Source: Vibrio fortis
Lineage (GTDB): Bacteria > Pseudomonadota > Gammaproteobacteria > Enterobacterales > Vibrionaceae
Direction of reading: 5' to 3'
NCBI RefSeq assembly: GCF_024347475.1
Contig: NZ_AP025487.1
Location: forward strand, 2,728,001-2,792,000
DNA length: 64,000 bases
A model generated the notes under the pieces. That model was given only the letters and a program-made list of their open reading frames with translations, ran no database searches and was not told the origin of the DNA. How positions within the stretch are numbered: the first letter of the stretch is position 1; each line of letters starts with the position of its first letter. Shown here piece by piece: positions 19,405 through 28,046 of the stretch. The translations under genes were made by a program, and so were the position numbers.

Positions 19405-19481
19405 TGGCGCGCTCTGGAGGATTCGAACCTCCGACCGCCTGGTTCGTAGCCAGGTACTCTATCCAGCTGAGCTAAGAGCGC
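19405..19481 (-). tRNA. tRNA-Arg(ACG), acceptor type A
   Basis: Acceptor GCGCTCT/AGAGCGC, anticodon ACG, encoded CCA. It lies next to the first tRNA-Ser gene. Confidence 0.97.
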
Positions 19482-19570
19482 ACGGTGTTTCACTCTCTCG
19501 AATGAAGTTGTGAAATATATCACATTTTGCTTACAACGAAACAAAAAAAAGGCCATCGGCCTGTAATGAA

Positions 19571-19663
19571 TGGCGGTGAGGGAGGGATTCGAACCCTCGA
19601 TGCAGCTACAAACCACATACTCCCTTAGCAGGGGAGCGCCTTCGGCCACTCGGCCACCTCACC
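19571..19663 (-). tRNA. tRNA-Ser(GCU)
   Basis: Ninety-three bases with a long variable arm typical of tRNA-Ser, acceptor GGTGAGG/CCTCACC, anticodon GCT in CTGCTAA, encoded CCA. Reads AGC and AGU codons. Confidence 0.96.
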
Positions 19664-19705
19664 TAATTCATTATTATCACGCCTATCAAATGATAAGAGA
19701 GATAA

Positions 19706-19782
19706 TGGCGCGCTCTGGAGGATTCGAACCTCCGACCGCCTGGTTCGTAGCCAGGTACTCTATCCAGCTGAGCTAAGAGCGC
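19706..19782 (-). tRNA. tRNA-Arg(ACG), acceptor type A
   Basis: Acceptor GCGCTCT/AGAGCGC, anticodon ACG, encoded CCA. It lies between the two tRNA-Ser genes and has spacers unlike the tandem copies. Confidence 0.97.
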
Positions 19783-19824
19783 ACATATTGTTGTCTAACT
19801 TGCTACGTTTAGACTCGCAAGAAA

Positions 19825-19917
19825 TGGCGGTGAGGGAGGGATTCGAACCCTCGATGCAGCTACAAACCACATACTCCCTTAGCAGGGGAGCGCCTTCGGC
19901 CTCTCGGCCACCTCACC
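19825..19917 (-). tRNA. tRNA-Ser(GCU), promoter-proximal
   Basis: Nearly identical to the other tRNA-Ser copy with one visible change in the D arm (GGCCGAGAGG instead of GGCCGAGTGG). First gene of the array, 15 bp after the -10 hexamer of a strong promoter. Confidence 0.96.
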
Positions 19918-19932
19918 GTCTTGCGGAGGCAC

Positions 19933-19960
19933 ATATTACGTTTTACCGAAAATATGTCAA
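19933..19960 (-). promoter_or_regulatory. Promoter of the tRNA-Ser/tRNA-Arg array
   Basis: On the minus strand TTGACA (19955-19960) and TAATAT (19933-19938) are separated by 16 bp, followed by a GC-rich discriminator (GTGCCTCCGC) as expected for a stable-RNA promoter under stringent control. The 350 bp between here and the csrA terminator is AT-rich and shows no gene I can support. Confidence 0.8.
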
Positions 19961-20313
19961 ACACTTTATTGAAAAAAAATGGATAAAAACACTCAACCGT
20001 TTGCAATTTAATCAAAGCGCTTGCTATTTGAACTTATTAATATCAAAAGGCTCTTTTTCCCTTAAAAATTAAGGTGAAAGATTAGCAAAATTACGCGTGG
20101 AATTAAGTTATCTAATTTTTAACAATGACATTGTCAGTGCATAAGCAACCATACTACGAGCCTAGAAATTTGGCTACATCTGTATGCAAGAAAAAAGGCG
20201 AACTCGTGACACAGATAAAGTGTTTATCGATGAAGTTGGAATGACAGTGAATGCATCAATCACCAACTATCGTTTTTTCCTATAACCTAAACTCGGTTTC
20301 AAACGCCAAGATC

Positions 20314-20345
20314 AAAAAAGGCTAGCAACAGTGCTAGCCCTTTTT
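20314..20345 (-). terminator. Terminator after csrA
   Basis: GGCTAGCA and TGCTAGCC pair around a four-base loop; A and T tracts flank both sides. It lies 14 bp after the csrA stop. Confidence 0.9.
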
Positions 20346-20358
20346 CTACGCGAAAGTA

Positions 20359-20556
20359 TTAGTAGTTGCCAGATGCAACGTTACCATTACCTTTTTCAGC
20401 TTGAATGCGCATGTAGATCTCTTCACGGTGAACAGATACTTCTTTAGGTGCATTAACACCAATACGTACTTGGTTACCTTTAACACCTAGTACAGTCACT
20501 GTTACTTCATCACCAATCATCAGTGTTTCGCCAACGCGGCGAGTCAAAATTAGCAT
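20359..20556 (-). CDS. csrA: Carbon storage regulator CsrA
   Basis: CsrA is a dimeric RNA-binding post-transcriptional regulator that binds GGA motifs in mRNA leaders. The 65 residues match the family, starting [16 protein letters not shown] and containing VSVHREEIY (about 40-48), whose Arg44 region is needed for RNA binding. A strong AAGGAG site precedes the ATG. It lies between lysC and the tRNA array, the order also found in E. coli (alaS, csrA, serV, arg tRNAs). Its upstream kinase BarA/VarS is encoded at 45160. Confidence 0.98.
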   Translation of the reverse strand: MLILTRRVGETLMIGDEVTVTVLGVKGNQVRIGVNAPKEVSVHREEIYMRIQAEKGNGNVASGNY

Positions 20557-20601
20557 TCTTTGCTCCTTGAGTAATCTCTAAATTTATCTAGCTACGAGAG
20601 C

Positions 20602-20631
20602 ATTATCCAACAAAAGTTATATTTTCGTAAA
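20602..20631 (-). promoter_or_regulatory. Possible csrA promoter
   Basis: On the minus strand TTTACG (20626-20631), an 18-bp spacer and GATAAT (20602-20607) lie about 45 bp upstream of the csrA start. The match is moderate. Confidence 0.4.
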
Positions 20632-20648
20632 CTATCGAATGAGTTTAT

Positions 20649-21830
20649 TTAACCAAAATGCACTTCTTTTTTAAGATAACCCTGTGTTTCACGCGCTACA
20701 ATGTATGCTTTGTGTAGTATGTTAGCAGCTGTATCGACCTGGTCGGGAGAAACCACCAGGGTTAAAGACTGCTGCTGCAATAAGTGATGCTGTACATCAA
20801 CCTCGCCTTCAGACAACAATCCATGTGAACTGACCACAATATCTTGTGTTCGACTACCTACTACAGTTAACAAACTAACTTGTTCACTATTACGGATTTT
20901 CTCAGCAAAAACTAGTTTTAATTTCGTACTTGCGTCGCGTTTAATCACCACTGCTGCTCGTTCTGTTTCCTCGATCACACTACACACTTCGATACCGAGT
21001 AATTGTGCCTGTGATATGAGAGATGACAGCTCTTCTACTGCGCATTCTATCAACACCATATCTTTCTGAATAGCGATGCCAGATATGTCATTCAAACACT
21101 CTTCACCCGAGATTAAGGTACCCTCGCCCTTCTCAAAGCTTGATAACACTCGCAGTGGTACTTGATGCTTCCACGCAAATTGAACGCAAGGCAGGTGCAA
21201 AACCTTAGCCCCGCAACGTGCCATCTCTTCCATTGAAGGGAAATCAAGCAGAGGTAAGCGTTTGGAATCTTTAACCACTCTAGGGTCACAAGAGTAAACG
21301 CCATCAACATCGGTATAGATCTGACACTCTTGCGCATTGAGCGCACCAGCTAATGCAACAGCACTGGTGTCTGAGCCACCACGCCCCAGCGTCGTGATAT
21401 CGCCTTTGTGATTAACGCCCTGAAAGCCGGCCACAATCACTATCTGTCCTTGTTCGAGCAGAGCTTTAATCGGAGCAGTATCAATATGAGTGATAGCGGC
21501 ATTATTATGGTTTGAGTCGGTGTGAATCTTGGCTTGATAACCTGTCATCGATGTCGCTTCATAGCCCAATTTGTGTAACGTCATTGCTAATAAAGCCATC
21601 GAGACCTGTTCACCGGCTGTCAATAAGACATCCAATTCCCTCGCGTTTGGTACGCAATCTATCTGATTGGCTAAATCAACTAATCGGTTTGTTTCTCCTG
21701 ACATTGCAGAAACCACCACCACGACTTGATTGCCGTCGTTTTTTGCTTCAATGATTTTCTCTGCAACTGAGTGGATTCTTTCAATAGAGCCCACTGACGT
21801 TCCACCAAATTTTTGTACGATAAGAGGCAT
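20649..21830 (-). CDS. lysC: Aspartate kinase (monofunctional)
   Basis: Aspartokinase phosphorylates aspartate, the entry to lysine, threonine and methionine synthesis. The kinase domain opens with VQKFGGTSVGS (about 4-14) and contains TLGRGGSDTSAVALA (about 150) and TDVDGVYSCDPR (about 175); two ACT domains follow (about 255-390). The start is the ATG of MPLIVQKF; a GTG two codons upstream is possible, and the AGGTGAGG site could serve either. About 393 residues, no dehydrogenase domain. The symbol is by analogy; which amino acid inhibits it is unknown. Confidence 0.88.
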   Translation of the reverse strand: MPLIVQKFGGTSVGSIERIHSVAEKIIEAKNDGNQVVVVVSAMSGETNRLVDLANQIDCVPNARELDVLLTAGEQVSMALLAMTLHKLGYEATSMTGYQAKIHTDSNHNNAAITHIDTAPIKALLEQGQIVIVAGFQGVNHKGDITTLGRGGSDTSAVALAGALNAQECQIYTDVDGVYSCDPRVVKDSKRLPLLDFPSMEEMARCGAKVLHLPCVQFAWKHQVPLRVLSSFEKGEGTLISGEECLNDISGIAIQKDMVLIECAVEELSSLISQAQLLGIEVCSVIEETERAAVVIKRDASTKLKLVFAEKIRNSEQVSLLTVVGSRTQDIVVSSHGLLSEGEVDVQHHLLQQQSLTLVVSPDQVDTAANILHKAYIVARETQGYLKKEVHFG

Positions 21831-21874
21831 TTTCACCCGTCCTCACCTTCCCAAGACCAATGTCTATATATGAC

Positions 21875-21955
21875 AAAAAAACACACTTCGCGTCATAGCG
21901 AAGTCATAAAAATTAACCAAGAGGTCGACTCTAAGTTCCAACCTCTTGGTTAATT
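21875..21955 (-). promoter_or_regulatory. Two terminator-like hairpins in the lysC leader
   Basis: On the minus strand a perfect 14-bp stem (AATTAACCAAGAGG/CCTCTTGGTTAATT, 21911-21955) ends in a T run, and 7 bp further a 7-bp stem (ACTTCGC/GCGAAGT, 21885-21904) is followed by GTG and seven T residues. They lie 45-125 bp upstream of lysC, beyond the alaS terminator. They may be extra alaS terminators or a lysC attenuator. No lysine-riboswitch core is seen. Confidence 0.55.
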
Positions 21956-22000
21956 TCAATACTTTTTATTAGCTTACGTAATTAACGATGATACAAAATA

Positions 22001-22032
22001 AAAGATGCCCAATCGGGTGATTGGGCATCTTT
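22001..22032 (-). terminator. Terminator after alaS
   Basis: AAAGATGCCCAATC and GATTGGGCATCTTT pair around a short loop; on the minus strand TTTTATTTT follows. It lies 18 bp after the alaS stop. Confidence 0.92.
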
Positions 22033-22049
22033 GGATCAAGAGATTAGTT

Positions 22050-24632
22050 TTATAGGCGCTCTTCTAGCCATGCTTGAACTGACTTCATCGCTTCAGGCAG
22101 TGCTGATACGTCTGTACCACCTGCTTGAGCCATGTCAGGACGACCACCGCCTTTACCACCAACTTGCTCAGCAACCATCTTAACTAGGTCACCCGCTTTT
22201 ACTTTACCGATAAGGTCTTTAGTAACACCCGCGATAAGACCAATCTTGTCGCCATTGATGTTAGCTAGCATCACTACGCCACTACCCATTTGGTTCTTAG
22301 CGTTATCAACCATAGTACGTAGGTTCTTAGGATCAGCACCTTCCATACCTGCGATCAGTACTTTCACGCCGTTGATTTCTTGTGCTTTGCCCATGATGTT
22401 TGCACTTTCAGATGCAGCCATCTTCTCTTTCAGCTTTTGAATCTCTTTCTCTAGTGCTTTCGCCTTAGAAGTAGATTCAGCAATCTTCTCTTCGTACTTA
22501 GCTTGTTGCTCTTCGATAGCATCCAGCGCAGCTTCACCCGTTACGGCTTCAATACGACGGATACCTGCAGCAATACCACCTTCAGAAGTGATCTTGAACA
22601 GACCGATATCACCTGTGTTTGAAGCGTGGATACCACCACAAAGCTCAGTAGAGAACTCACCCATAGACAGCACGCGAACTTCGTCATCGTACTTCTCACC
22701 GAAGAGTGCCATCGCACCTTTTTCCTTCGCTGATTCGATATCCATGATGTTAGTTTCAATCACATGGTTCTTACGAATTTGTGCGTTCACTAGACGCTCA
22801 ACTTCTTTCAGTTGTGCTGGTGTTACCGCTTCAAGGTTAGAGAAGTCGAAACGTAGGTTGTCAGGCTTAACCAAAGAACCTTTCTGAGCAACGTGCTCGC
22901 CTAGAACTTCACGCAGTGCCGCGTGCAATAGGTGAGTTGCAGAGTGGTTTAGTGAGATAGCAGCGCGACGTTCAGCGTCTACTGTTGCTTCTACTTTATC
23001 GCCTTTAGCGAATACACCTTCAACTAGCTCACCGTGGTGTGCAAATGCGTTGCCTAGCTTCTGAGTGTCTTCAACTTTGAAAAGACCAGATGCAGTTTTT
23101 AGCGTACCTGTATCACCACATTGACCGCCTGATTCCGCGTAGAATGGTGTCTCTTCAAGGATGATGATTGCTTTGTCGCCAGCAGACAGAGAAGCAACCT
23201 CTTCACCTTCAACGAAAAGTGCAGAAATTTCGCCAGCACCTTCTGTACCAGTGTAACCACAGAATTCAGTGTTGGTTTCCACTTTGATCGTCGCGTTGTA
23301 GTCAGTACCAAATTGGCCCGCTTCACGAGCACGCTGACGCTGAACTTCCATCGCCTTCTCGAAGCCTTCTTCATCAATAGTGAAGTCACGCTCACGAGCT
23401 ACGTCGTTAGTTAAGTCAGCTGGGAAGCCGTAGGTATCGTAAAGTTTGAATACGGTTTCACCGTCTAGCTCTTTGCCTTCAAGTGCGTCTAGTGCTTCGT
23501 TCAAGATAACCATGCCGCGCTCTAGTGTGCGACCGAAGTTTTCTTCTTCGATACGAAGTACTTTTTCAACAAGCTCTTGTTGCTTCTTCAGCTCGTCAGC
23601 TGCGCTGCCCATAACTTCAGCCAGTACGCCTACAAGTTTGTGGAAGAATACGCCTTGTGCACCAAGCTTGTTACCGTGACGAACTGCACGACGAATAATA
23701 CGACGTAGAACGTAACCACGACCTTCGTTTGAAGGCATAACACCATCAGCGATCAGGAATGAACAAGAACGGATGTGGTCAGCGATAACACGTAGTGACT
23801 GGTTTGATAGGTCTTCGTAACCGATCGTTTCAGCTGTCGCTTTGATTAGCTTTTGGAATACGTCGATTTCGTAGTTTGAGTGTACGCCTTGCATGATTGC
23901 AGAGATACGCTCAATACCCATACCTGTATCTACAGCAGGCTTAGGTAGCGGTTCCATTGTGCCGTCTGCATGACGGTTGAACTGCATGAATACGTTGTTC
24001 CAGATCTCGATGAAACGGTCACCATCTTCTTCAGGTGTGCCTGGGCGGCCGCCCCAAATGTGTTCACCGTGATCGTAGAAAATTTCAGTACATGGACCAC
24101 AAGGACCTGTGTCACCCATTGTCCAGAAGTTATCAGACTCGAACTGTTTACCGCCTTCTTTGTCGCCGATGCGAACGATACGGTCAGCAGGTACACCTAC
24201 TTTCTTGTTCCAGATATCGAATGCTTCGTCATCTGTCTCGTATACCGTTACCAGTAGACGGTCTTTTGGTAGTTGTAGAGTTTCTGTTAGGAATTCCCAA
24301 GCAAACGCAATCGCGTCTTCTTTGAAGTAGTCACCAAAGCTGAAGTTACCAAGCATTTCAAAGAATGTGTGGTGACGAGCCGTGAAACCTACGTTTTCAA
24401 GGTCGTTGTGTTTACCACCAGCACGTACACAACGTTGAGCCGTAGTCGCTCGAGTGTAGGCACGCTTTTCGGCGCCTAAGAAACAATCTTTGAATTGGTT
24501 CATACCTGCGTTAGTAAATAGCAGGGTTGGATCGTTATGTGGAACTAACGATGAACTGTCTACGATTTGGTGTCCTTTGCTCTCAAAGAACTTAAGGAAC
24601 GCGTTGCGAACCTCATCAGTGCTCATGTACAT
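22050..24632 (-). CDS. alaS: Alanyl-tRNA synthetase
   Basis: AlaRS charges tRNA-Ala. The 860-residue protein has the class II core ([10 protein letters not shown] near 90), an editing domain with zinc ligands in [12 protein letters not shown] (about 563-574) and [13 protein letters not shown] (about 665), and the C-terminal DHHA1/C-Ala domain with a coiled coil (about 710-745, rich in Glu and Lys). The first ATG is chosen because AGGA lies 8 bp before it; a second ATG two codons on is the usual family start. Confidence 0.97.
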   Translation of the reverse strand: MYMSTDEVRNAFLKFFESKGHQIVDSSSLVPHNDPTLLFTNAGMNQFKDCFLGAEKRAYTRATTAQRCVRAGGKHNDLENVGFTARHHTFFEMLGNFSFGDYFKEDAIAFAWEFLTETLQLPKDRLLVTVYETDDEAFDIWNKKVGVPADRIVRIGDKEGGKQFESDNFWTMGDTGPCGPCTEIFYDHGEHIWGGRPGTPEEDGDRFIEIWNNVFMQFNRHADGTMEPLPKPAVDTGMGIERISAIMQGVHSNYEIDVFQKLIKATAETIGYEDLSNQSLRVIADHIRSCSFLIADGVMPSNEGRGYVLRRIIRRAVRHGNKLGAQGVFFHKLVGVLAEVMGSAADELKKQQELVEKVLRIEEENFGRTLERGMVILNEALDALEGKELDGETVFKLYDTYGFPADLTNDVARERDFTIDEEGFEKAMEVQRQRAREAGQFGTDYNATIKVETNTEFCGYTGTEGAGEISALFVEGEEVASLSAGDKAIIILEETPFYAESGGQCGDTGTLKTASGLFKVEDTQKLGNAFAHHGELVEGVFAKGDKVEATVDAERRAAISLNHSATHLLHAALREVLGEHVAQKGSLVKPDNLRFDFSNLEAVTPAQLKEVERLVNAQIRKNHVIETNIMDIESAKEKGAMALFGEKYDDEVRVLSMGEFSTELCGGIHASNTGDIGLFKITSEGGIAAGIRRIEAVTGEAALDAIEEQQAKYEEKIAESTSKAKALEKEIQKLKEKMAASESANIMGKAQEINGVKVLIAGMEGADPKNLRTMVDNAKNQMGSGVVMLANINGDKIGLIAGVTKDLIGKVKAGDLVKMVAEQVGGKGGGRPDMAQAGGTDVSALPEAMKSVQAWLEERL

Positions 24633-24698
24633 GCAGCTCTTCCTGAAAATAGTCGAGTTAGAATTTTGCCGTATTGTAGATCATGGTTAAGGCTTCGA

Positions 24699-24842
24699 CT
24701 AGTTTTCTTGTACAAAAGAGCCATTGGGATGGAATTTAGGTCGGAATTCTTCAAAATCGAGAGTAATAGTCACCAAACGGCGCACAAAATAGCGCAGCAT
24801 TATGCTCAAGATCGACAATAGAAACAGAGTAAGCAAACTCAT
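24699..24842 (-). CDS. Possible small membrane protein (47 residues)
   Basis: A 47-codon frame begins ATG AGT TTG, only 11 bp beyond the tpx terminator. It encodes a hydrophobic N-terminus (SLLTLFLLSILSIML, residues 2-16), a basic stretch (RYFVRRL) and a polar tail. That is a plausible single-span small protein, but there is no clear ribosome binding site (a GAGG lies too far upstream), and the frame sits in the probable alaS promoter region. I do not recognise it. Confidence 0.25.
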   Translation of the reverse strand: MSLLTLFLLSILSIMLRYFVRRLVTITLDFEEFRPKFHPNGSFVQEN

Positions 24843-24852
24843 CCATAAAATG

Positions 24853-24883
24853 AAAAAACCTCAAGACTAGAAGCCTTGAGGTT
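24853..24883 (-). terminator. Terminator after the tpx-like gene
   Basis: AACCTCAAG and CTTGAGGTT form a nine-pair stem; on the minus strand TTTTTTCATTTT follows. It lies 16 bp after the stop. Confidence 0.9.
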
Positions 24884-24899
24884 ACAATCAAAAAACGAA

Positions 24900-25406
24900 T
24901 TAGCCTTGAATAGCTTCAACGACAAGGTTGAAGTTTGGTGCTTCAGTGATTTCACTAACCAGTTCACTGTGAATCACTTTATTTTCGCTATCCAATAGGA
25001 TAACCGCACGTGAAGCCAGGCCAGTCAGAGCGTGGTCTTTAATTTCAACACCAAATGTGTTCAGCGCAGTTACGTCTTTAAACACAGAAAGGTGCTCAAC
25101 GTTGGCAATTTCAGACGCTTCATTGTAACGCGCCAACGCAAATGGCAGGTCTGCTGATACGGTATAGATCGACACATCTTTCAGGTTTAATTGAGCCAGT
25201 TCAGACAAGCTCTTAGTCGTTGCAGCACACACTGGTGTATCGATGCTTGGGAATAAGTAAATCAGCTTGTACTTGCTGTCTACATCAGAGATTGTCAGTG
25301 GGTTAAGCGACAGAGTACACAGTTCAGGTGTTACTAGTTGCTCGCCTTTACCTGGAAAATGACCTTCTAATGCGACCTGTTCACCAAGAAACGTAACTTT
25401 ATTCAT
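24900..25406 (-). CDS. Thiol peroxidase-like peroxiredoxin (Tpx family), resolving cysteine absent
   Basis: The 168-residue product is a Tpx-type peroxiredoxin, an enzyme that reduces peroxides with thioredoxin as donor. The peroxidatic site FPSIDTPVCAATT puts the reactive cysteine at 60, with the active-site arginine near 133 (LASRAVILL). In E. coli Tpx the resolving cysteine is 95, in DLPFAQSRFC; here the aligned block reads DLPFALARYN, so position 95 is asparagine. The only other cysteine is Cys30. It may work as a 1-Cys enzyme or use another partner. A good AAAGGA site precedes the ATG. It lies between alaS and recA, where Vibrio usually has recX. Confidence 0.87.
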   Translation of the reverse strand: MNKVTFLGEQVALEGHFPGKGEQLVTPELCTLSLNPLTISDVDSKYKLIYLFPSIDTPVCAATTKSLSELAQLNLKDVSIYTVSADLPFALARYNEASEIANVEHLSVFKDVTALNTFGVEIKDHALTGLASRAVILLDSENKVIHSELVSEITEAPNFNLVVEAIQG

Positions 25407-25466
25407 GATTTATCCTTTTAATTTCCGACGACTCAAAAGCCATCTGTTTTATTGTTCTAGTGCTAT

Positions 25467-25745
25467 TTAAATGACGTTAATAACAGTTTTAAATTCGGTC
25501 AGCTTCGGTAAAGCGTCATCGAAGCCTGCAGATTTTGAGAAATCCATCTCTACATCGAGATTCTGCTTGGCAAGATTCAGCAAGACGTTACGGTCATTAC
25601 TATCCAATGACTTGATGTTTGCAGACAGCACTTTTACTAGGCTTTGCAGCACATCCAGTTGAAAGGACTCTATCGACGTCATCGTTCGATACTCCTCTAG
25701 TAAATGCGTCGCTAACTCTGCGTCTTTTCTCTTAATCTTTGACAT
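25467..25745 (-). CDS. Hypothetical protein, 92 residues
   Basis: I do not recognise this family. The product is soluble-looking and helix-rich, with a basic start (MSKIKRKDAELATHLLEEY) and no cysteine, signal peptide or membrane segment. A usable AGGTAAGAG site precedes the ATG. It lies 60 bp upstream of the tpx-like gene on the same strand and may be cotranscribed with it. Together they occupy the recA-alaS interval. Confidence 0.65.
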   Translation of the reverse strand: MSKIKRKDAELATHLLEEYRTMTSIESFQLDVLQSLVKVLSANIKSLDSNDRNVLLNLAKQNLDVEMDFSKSAGFDDALPKLTEFKTVINVI

Positions 25746-26210
25746 TCTCTTACCTATTCACAAAACCAAATTAATAACTTAACTATCAGTAACCTCAAAT
25801 CGTGGGAAAAATTTATCACCCGACATAACCCCGAGCCACAAACCTTTCTCAAACCAAAATGTAATGACGGATAAAACTTCACACCAAACCAACACATCAA
25901 CGTATAAAGAATGTAACGACGAACAAAGACATCAATATAAGCAATTGATAGAAAATGAAATAAACTCACACCCCGCTCTAATATCGGTGTTTTGTCATGA
26001 TTAGAACTTTCCGAGAAAAAGAACGAAATTAGACTTTTTCTACAGCTAGTTCAGTGTGGACAGGGAAAGCAAATCGTAGCAAGGCATCACCCTTGATTGC
26101 AGCACTGGAGTCAGTAAACCAAGAGTCGTTCAGCAGTGAAGAAGAAAGTGACCTTCCGAAGGGGATAAGAAATAACAGCTAGGATAGTAGAAACAAAAAA
26201 TAGTGGGTAC
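25746..26210. other. Gene-free interval downstream of recA
   Basis: About 460 bp with no convincing coding frame on either strand. The part at 25770-26030 is AT-rich and may hold the promoter of the 92-residue gene. The part at about 26040-26200 is less AT-rich, reads like structured RNA (CCTTCCGAAGG, CTAGGATAG mini-hairpins) and has five GGA motifs on the plus strand, but I see no clear promoter or terminator for it. No recX remnant was found by eye. Confidence 0.5.
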
Positions 26211-26237
26211 AAAAAAGCCCCGCAAGTGCGAGGCTTT
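26211..26237 (-). terminator. Terminator after recA
   Basis: On the minus strand AAGCCTCGC and GCGGGGCTT pair (one mismatch) and run into six T residues, 18 bp after the recA stop. Confidence 0.88.
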
Positions 26238-26255
26238 CCAATCAGAGCGAGTTAA

Positions 26256-27293
26256 TTATAACTCTTCTTGCGGCATTTCACCTGTTTCAGGCTCTTCAGC
26301 TCGAGCTGGAGTCAGTAGCATTTCACGAAGCTTAGCATCGATAGTTTTCGCTGCTTCTGGATTCTCACGAAGGAACTTACCAGCGTTCGCTTTACCTTGA
26401 CCGATCTTATCGCCGTTGTAGCTGTACCAAGCACCCGCTTTTTCAATCAGCTTATGCTTAACACCTAGGTCGATCAGCTCACCCTCACGGTTAAAGCCTT
26501 GGCCGTATAGAATTTGAGTTTCAGCTTGCTTAAATGGTGCAGCAATCTTGTTCTTAACAACCTTAATGCGAGTTTCGTTACCAACAATCTCGTCGCCTTC
26601 TTTGATAGAGCCAGTACGACGGATATCAAGACGAACAGATGCGTAGAACTTAAGTGCGTTACCACCCGTTGTTGTTTCTGGGTTACCAAACATAACACCG
26701 ATCTTCATACGGATTTGGTTGATGAAGATACACATACAGTTAGATTGCTTCAGGTTACCTGTTAGCTTACGCATTGCTTGAGAAAGCATACGCGCTTGCA
26801 GACCCATGTGGCTATCACCCATCTCACCTTCAATTTCCGCTTTCGGTGTCAATGCTGCTACAGAGTCGACAACAAGAACATCAATCGCACCTGAACGCGC
26901 TAACGCATCACAGATTTCTAGTGCTTGCTCACCAGTATCAGGCTGAGAAACAAGAAGCGCATCGATATCAACACCCAACTTTTGAGCATAGATAGGGTCT
27001 AGTGCGTGCTCCGCATCGACGAATGCACATGTTTTACCTTCACGTTGAGCTGCTGCGATAAGCTCTAGTGTTAGGGTTGTTTTACCTGATGATTCTGGAC
27101 CATAGATCTCAACGATACGACCCATTGGCAGGCCACCAGCACCTAGTGCGATATCTAGAGATAGCGAGCCAGTAGAAATGGTTTCTACATCCATTGTGCG
27201 GTTGTCACCAAGACGCATGATAGAGCCTTTACCAAACTGCTTTTCAATCTGACCAAGGGCTGCGGCTAACGCTTTTTGTTTATTCTCGTCCAT
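26256..27293 (-). CDS. recA: Recombinase RecA
   Basis: RecA forms filaments on single-stranded DNA for strand exchange and triggers LexA self-cleavage. The start is [13 protein letters not shown] (345 residues), with GGAG at good distance; the open frame extends four codons upstream to a GTG. Walker A GPESSGKT (about 67-74), LVVDSVAAL (Walker B, about 140), and the loops [13 protein letters not shown] and [10 protein letters not shown] are present, with an acidic C-terminal tail. pncC lies upstream. Its promoter contains a LexA box. Confidence 0.98.
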   Translation of the reverse strand: MDENKQKALAAALGQIEKQFGKGSIMRLGDNRTMDVETISTGSLSLDIALGAGGLPMGRIVEIYGPESSGKTTLTLELIAAAQREGKTCAFVDAEHALDPIYAQKLGVDIDALLVSQPDTGEQALEICDALARSGAIDVLVVDSVAALTPKAEIEGEMGDSHMGLQARMLSQAMRKLTGNLKQSNCMCIFINQIRMKIGVMFGNPETTTGGNALKFYASVRLDIRRTGSIKEGDEIVGNETRIKVVKNKIAAPFKQAETQILYGQGFNREGELIDLGVKHKLIEKAGAWYSYNGDKIGQGKANAGKFLRENPEAAKTIDAKLREMLLTPARAEEPETGEMPQEEL

Positions 27294-27376
27294 TACTATC
27301 TCCACATAATCGGTTGTCTATAACAAGCGATTTAGAATCTGTTTCTAACCCACATAGGGGTGACTAATTGGTGTTT

Positions 27377-27404
27377 ATTATACTGTTGATTCATACAGTG
27401 TCCA
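27377..27404 (-). promoter_or_regulatory. recA promoter with LexA (SOS) box in the spacer
   Basis: On the minus strand TGGACA (27399-27404) and TATAAT (27377-27382) are separated by exactly 16 bp, and those 16 bp (27383-27398) are CTGTATGAATCAACAG, a CTG-N10-CAG LexA box. The same arrangement is known from E. coli recA. It predicts tight SOS control. Confidence 0.92.
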
Positions 27405-27433
27405 TACCTGTATGAAAATTATTTGTACAATTG

Positions 27434-27925
27434 TTACTTCTCTTCCAACAGGTAATCATAAATAACCTTAAGCGCGCAGGCGGTCGCTTGTTGCCGTACT
27501 TGTGATCGATCACCCGCAAATACATGCGTTTCTACTTTTTGCCAGCCACTGTTTGTAGCCCACGCAAAACAAACGGTGCCGACAGGCTTCTCTTCACTGC
27601 CACCACCAGGGCCAGCAATACCACTGATCGATACTGCGATCGTGCCATTTGAGTGCACCAATGCGCCTTGAGCCATTTCAATCACCACAGCTTCACTTAC
27701 TGCTCCATGTGCTTCGAGTGTTGAGGCTTGTACATCAATCATCTCTTGTTTGGCTTCATTACTGTATGTGACAAATGCACGATCAAACCATGCAGAACTG
27801 CCTGCTATGTCCGTGATTGCGCTTGCAACCCCACCACCTGTGCACGACTCTGCCGTCACTAACACGTGCTGGTTTTCTAATAGAAGTTGACCAAGTTTTT
27901 CGCTGAGTTGTTGAATCGATGACAT
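27434..27925 (-). CDS. pncC: Nicotinamide-nucleotide amidase PncC (CinA C-terminal domain family)
   Basis: PncC deamidates nicotinamide mononucleotide to nicotinate mononucleotide in pyridine nucleotide salvage. The 163-residue product is a stand-alone CinA C-terminal domain with VTAESCTGGGVASAITD (about 24-40), the family active-site serine/threonine block, and ISGIAGPGGGSEEKPVGTVCFA (split across about 100-121). Upstream of recA, as in many gammaproteobacteria, and divergent from mutS. Confidence 0.92.
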   Translation of the reverse strand: MSSIQQLSEKLGQLLLENQHVLVTAESCTGGGVASAITDIAGSSAWFDRAFVTYSNEAKQEMIDVQASTLEAHGAVSEAVVIEMAQGALVHSNGTIAVSISGIAGPGGGSEEKPVGTVCFAWATNSGWQKVETHVFAGDRSQVRQQATACALKVIYDYLLEEK

Positions 27926-28046
27926 GGTGACAAACTCCGTTGTTTTTGCATGAGTGAATTTGAATCTTTATCGCTTGCGCCGCTTTTCGCAGGTATCGCT
28001 TTCACGTATCCTAAGCCGCAATAGAAATAAACGAAAGAAGTTAACT

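Noticed and set aside
18525..19917. CRISPR-like regular repeats
   Set aside because: The repeated units are tRNA genes with canonical arms and encoded CCA; the spacers themselves repeat.
19326..20072. Open frames across the tRNA genes, two starting with the same MAVREGFEPS sequence
   Set aside because: They are translations of the tRNA-Ser and tRNA-Arg genes; identical starts come from the duplicated tRNA-Ser sequence.
21831..22000. Lysine riboswitch in front of lysC
   Set aside because: No conserved L-box core is visible; only simple hairpins are present and the interval is short.
22132..24690. Several plus-strand open frames opposite alaS
   Set aside because: They are shadows of the strongly biased alaS coding sequence; none has a ribosome binding site or recognisable family.
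26040..26200. CsrB/CsrC-type RNA
   Set aside because: Only about five GGA motifs and no clear promoter or terminator on that strand; kept only as a low-interest finding.
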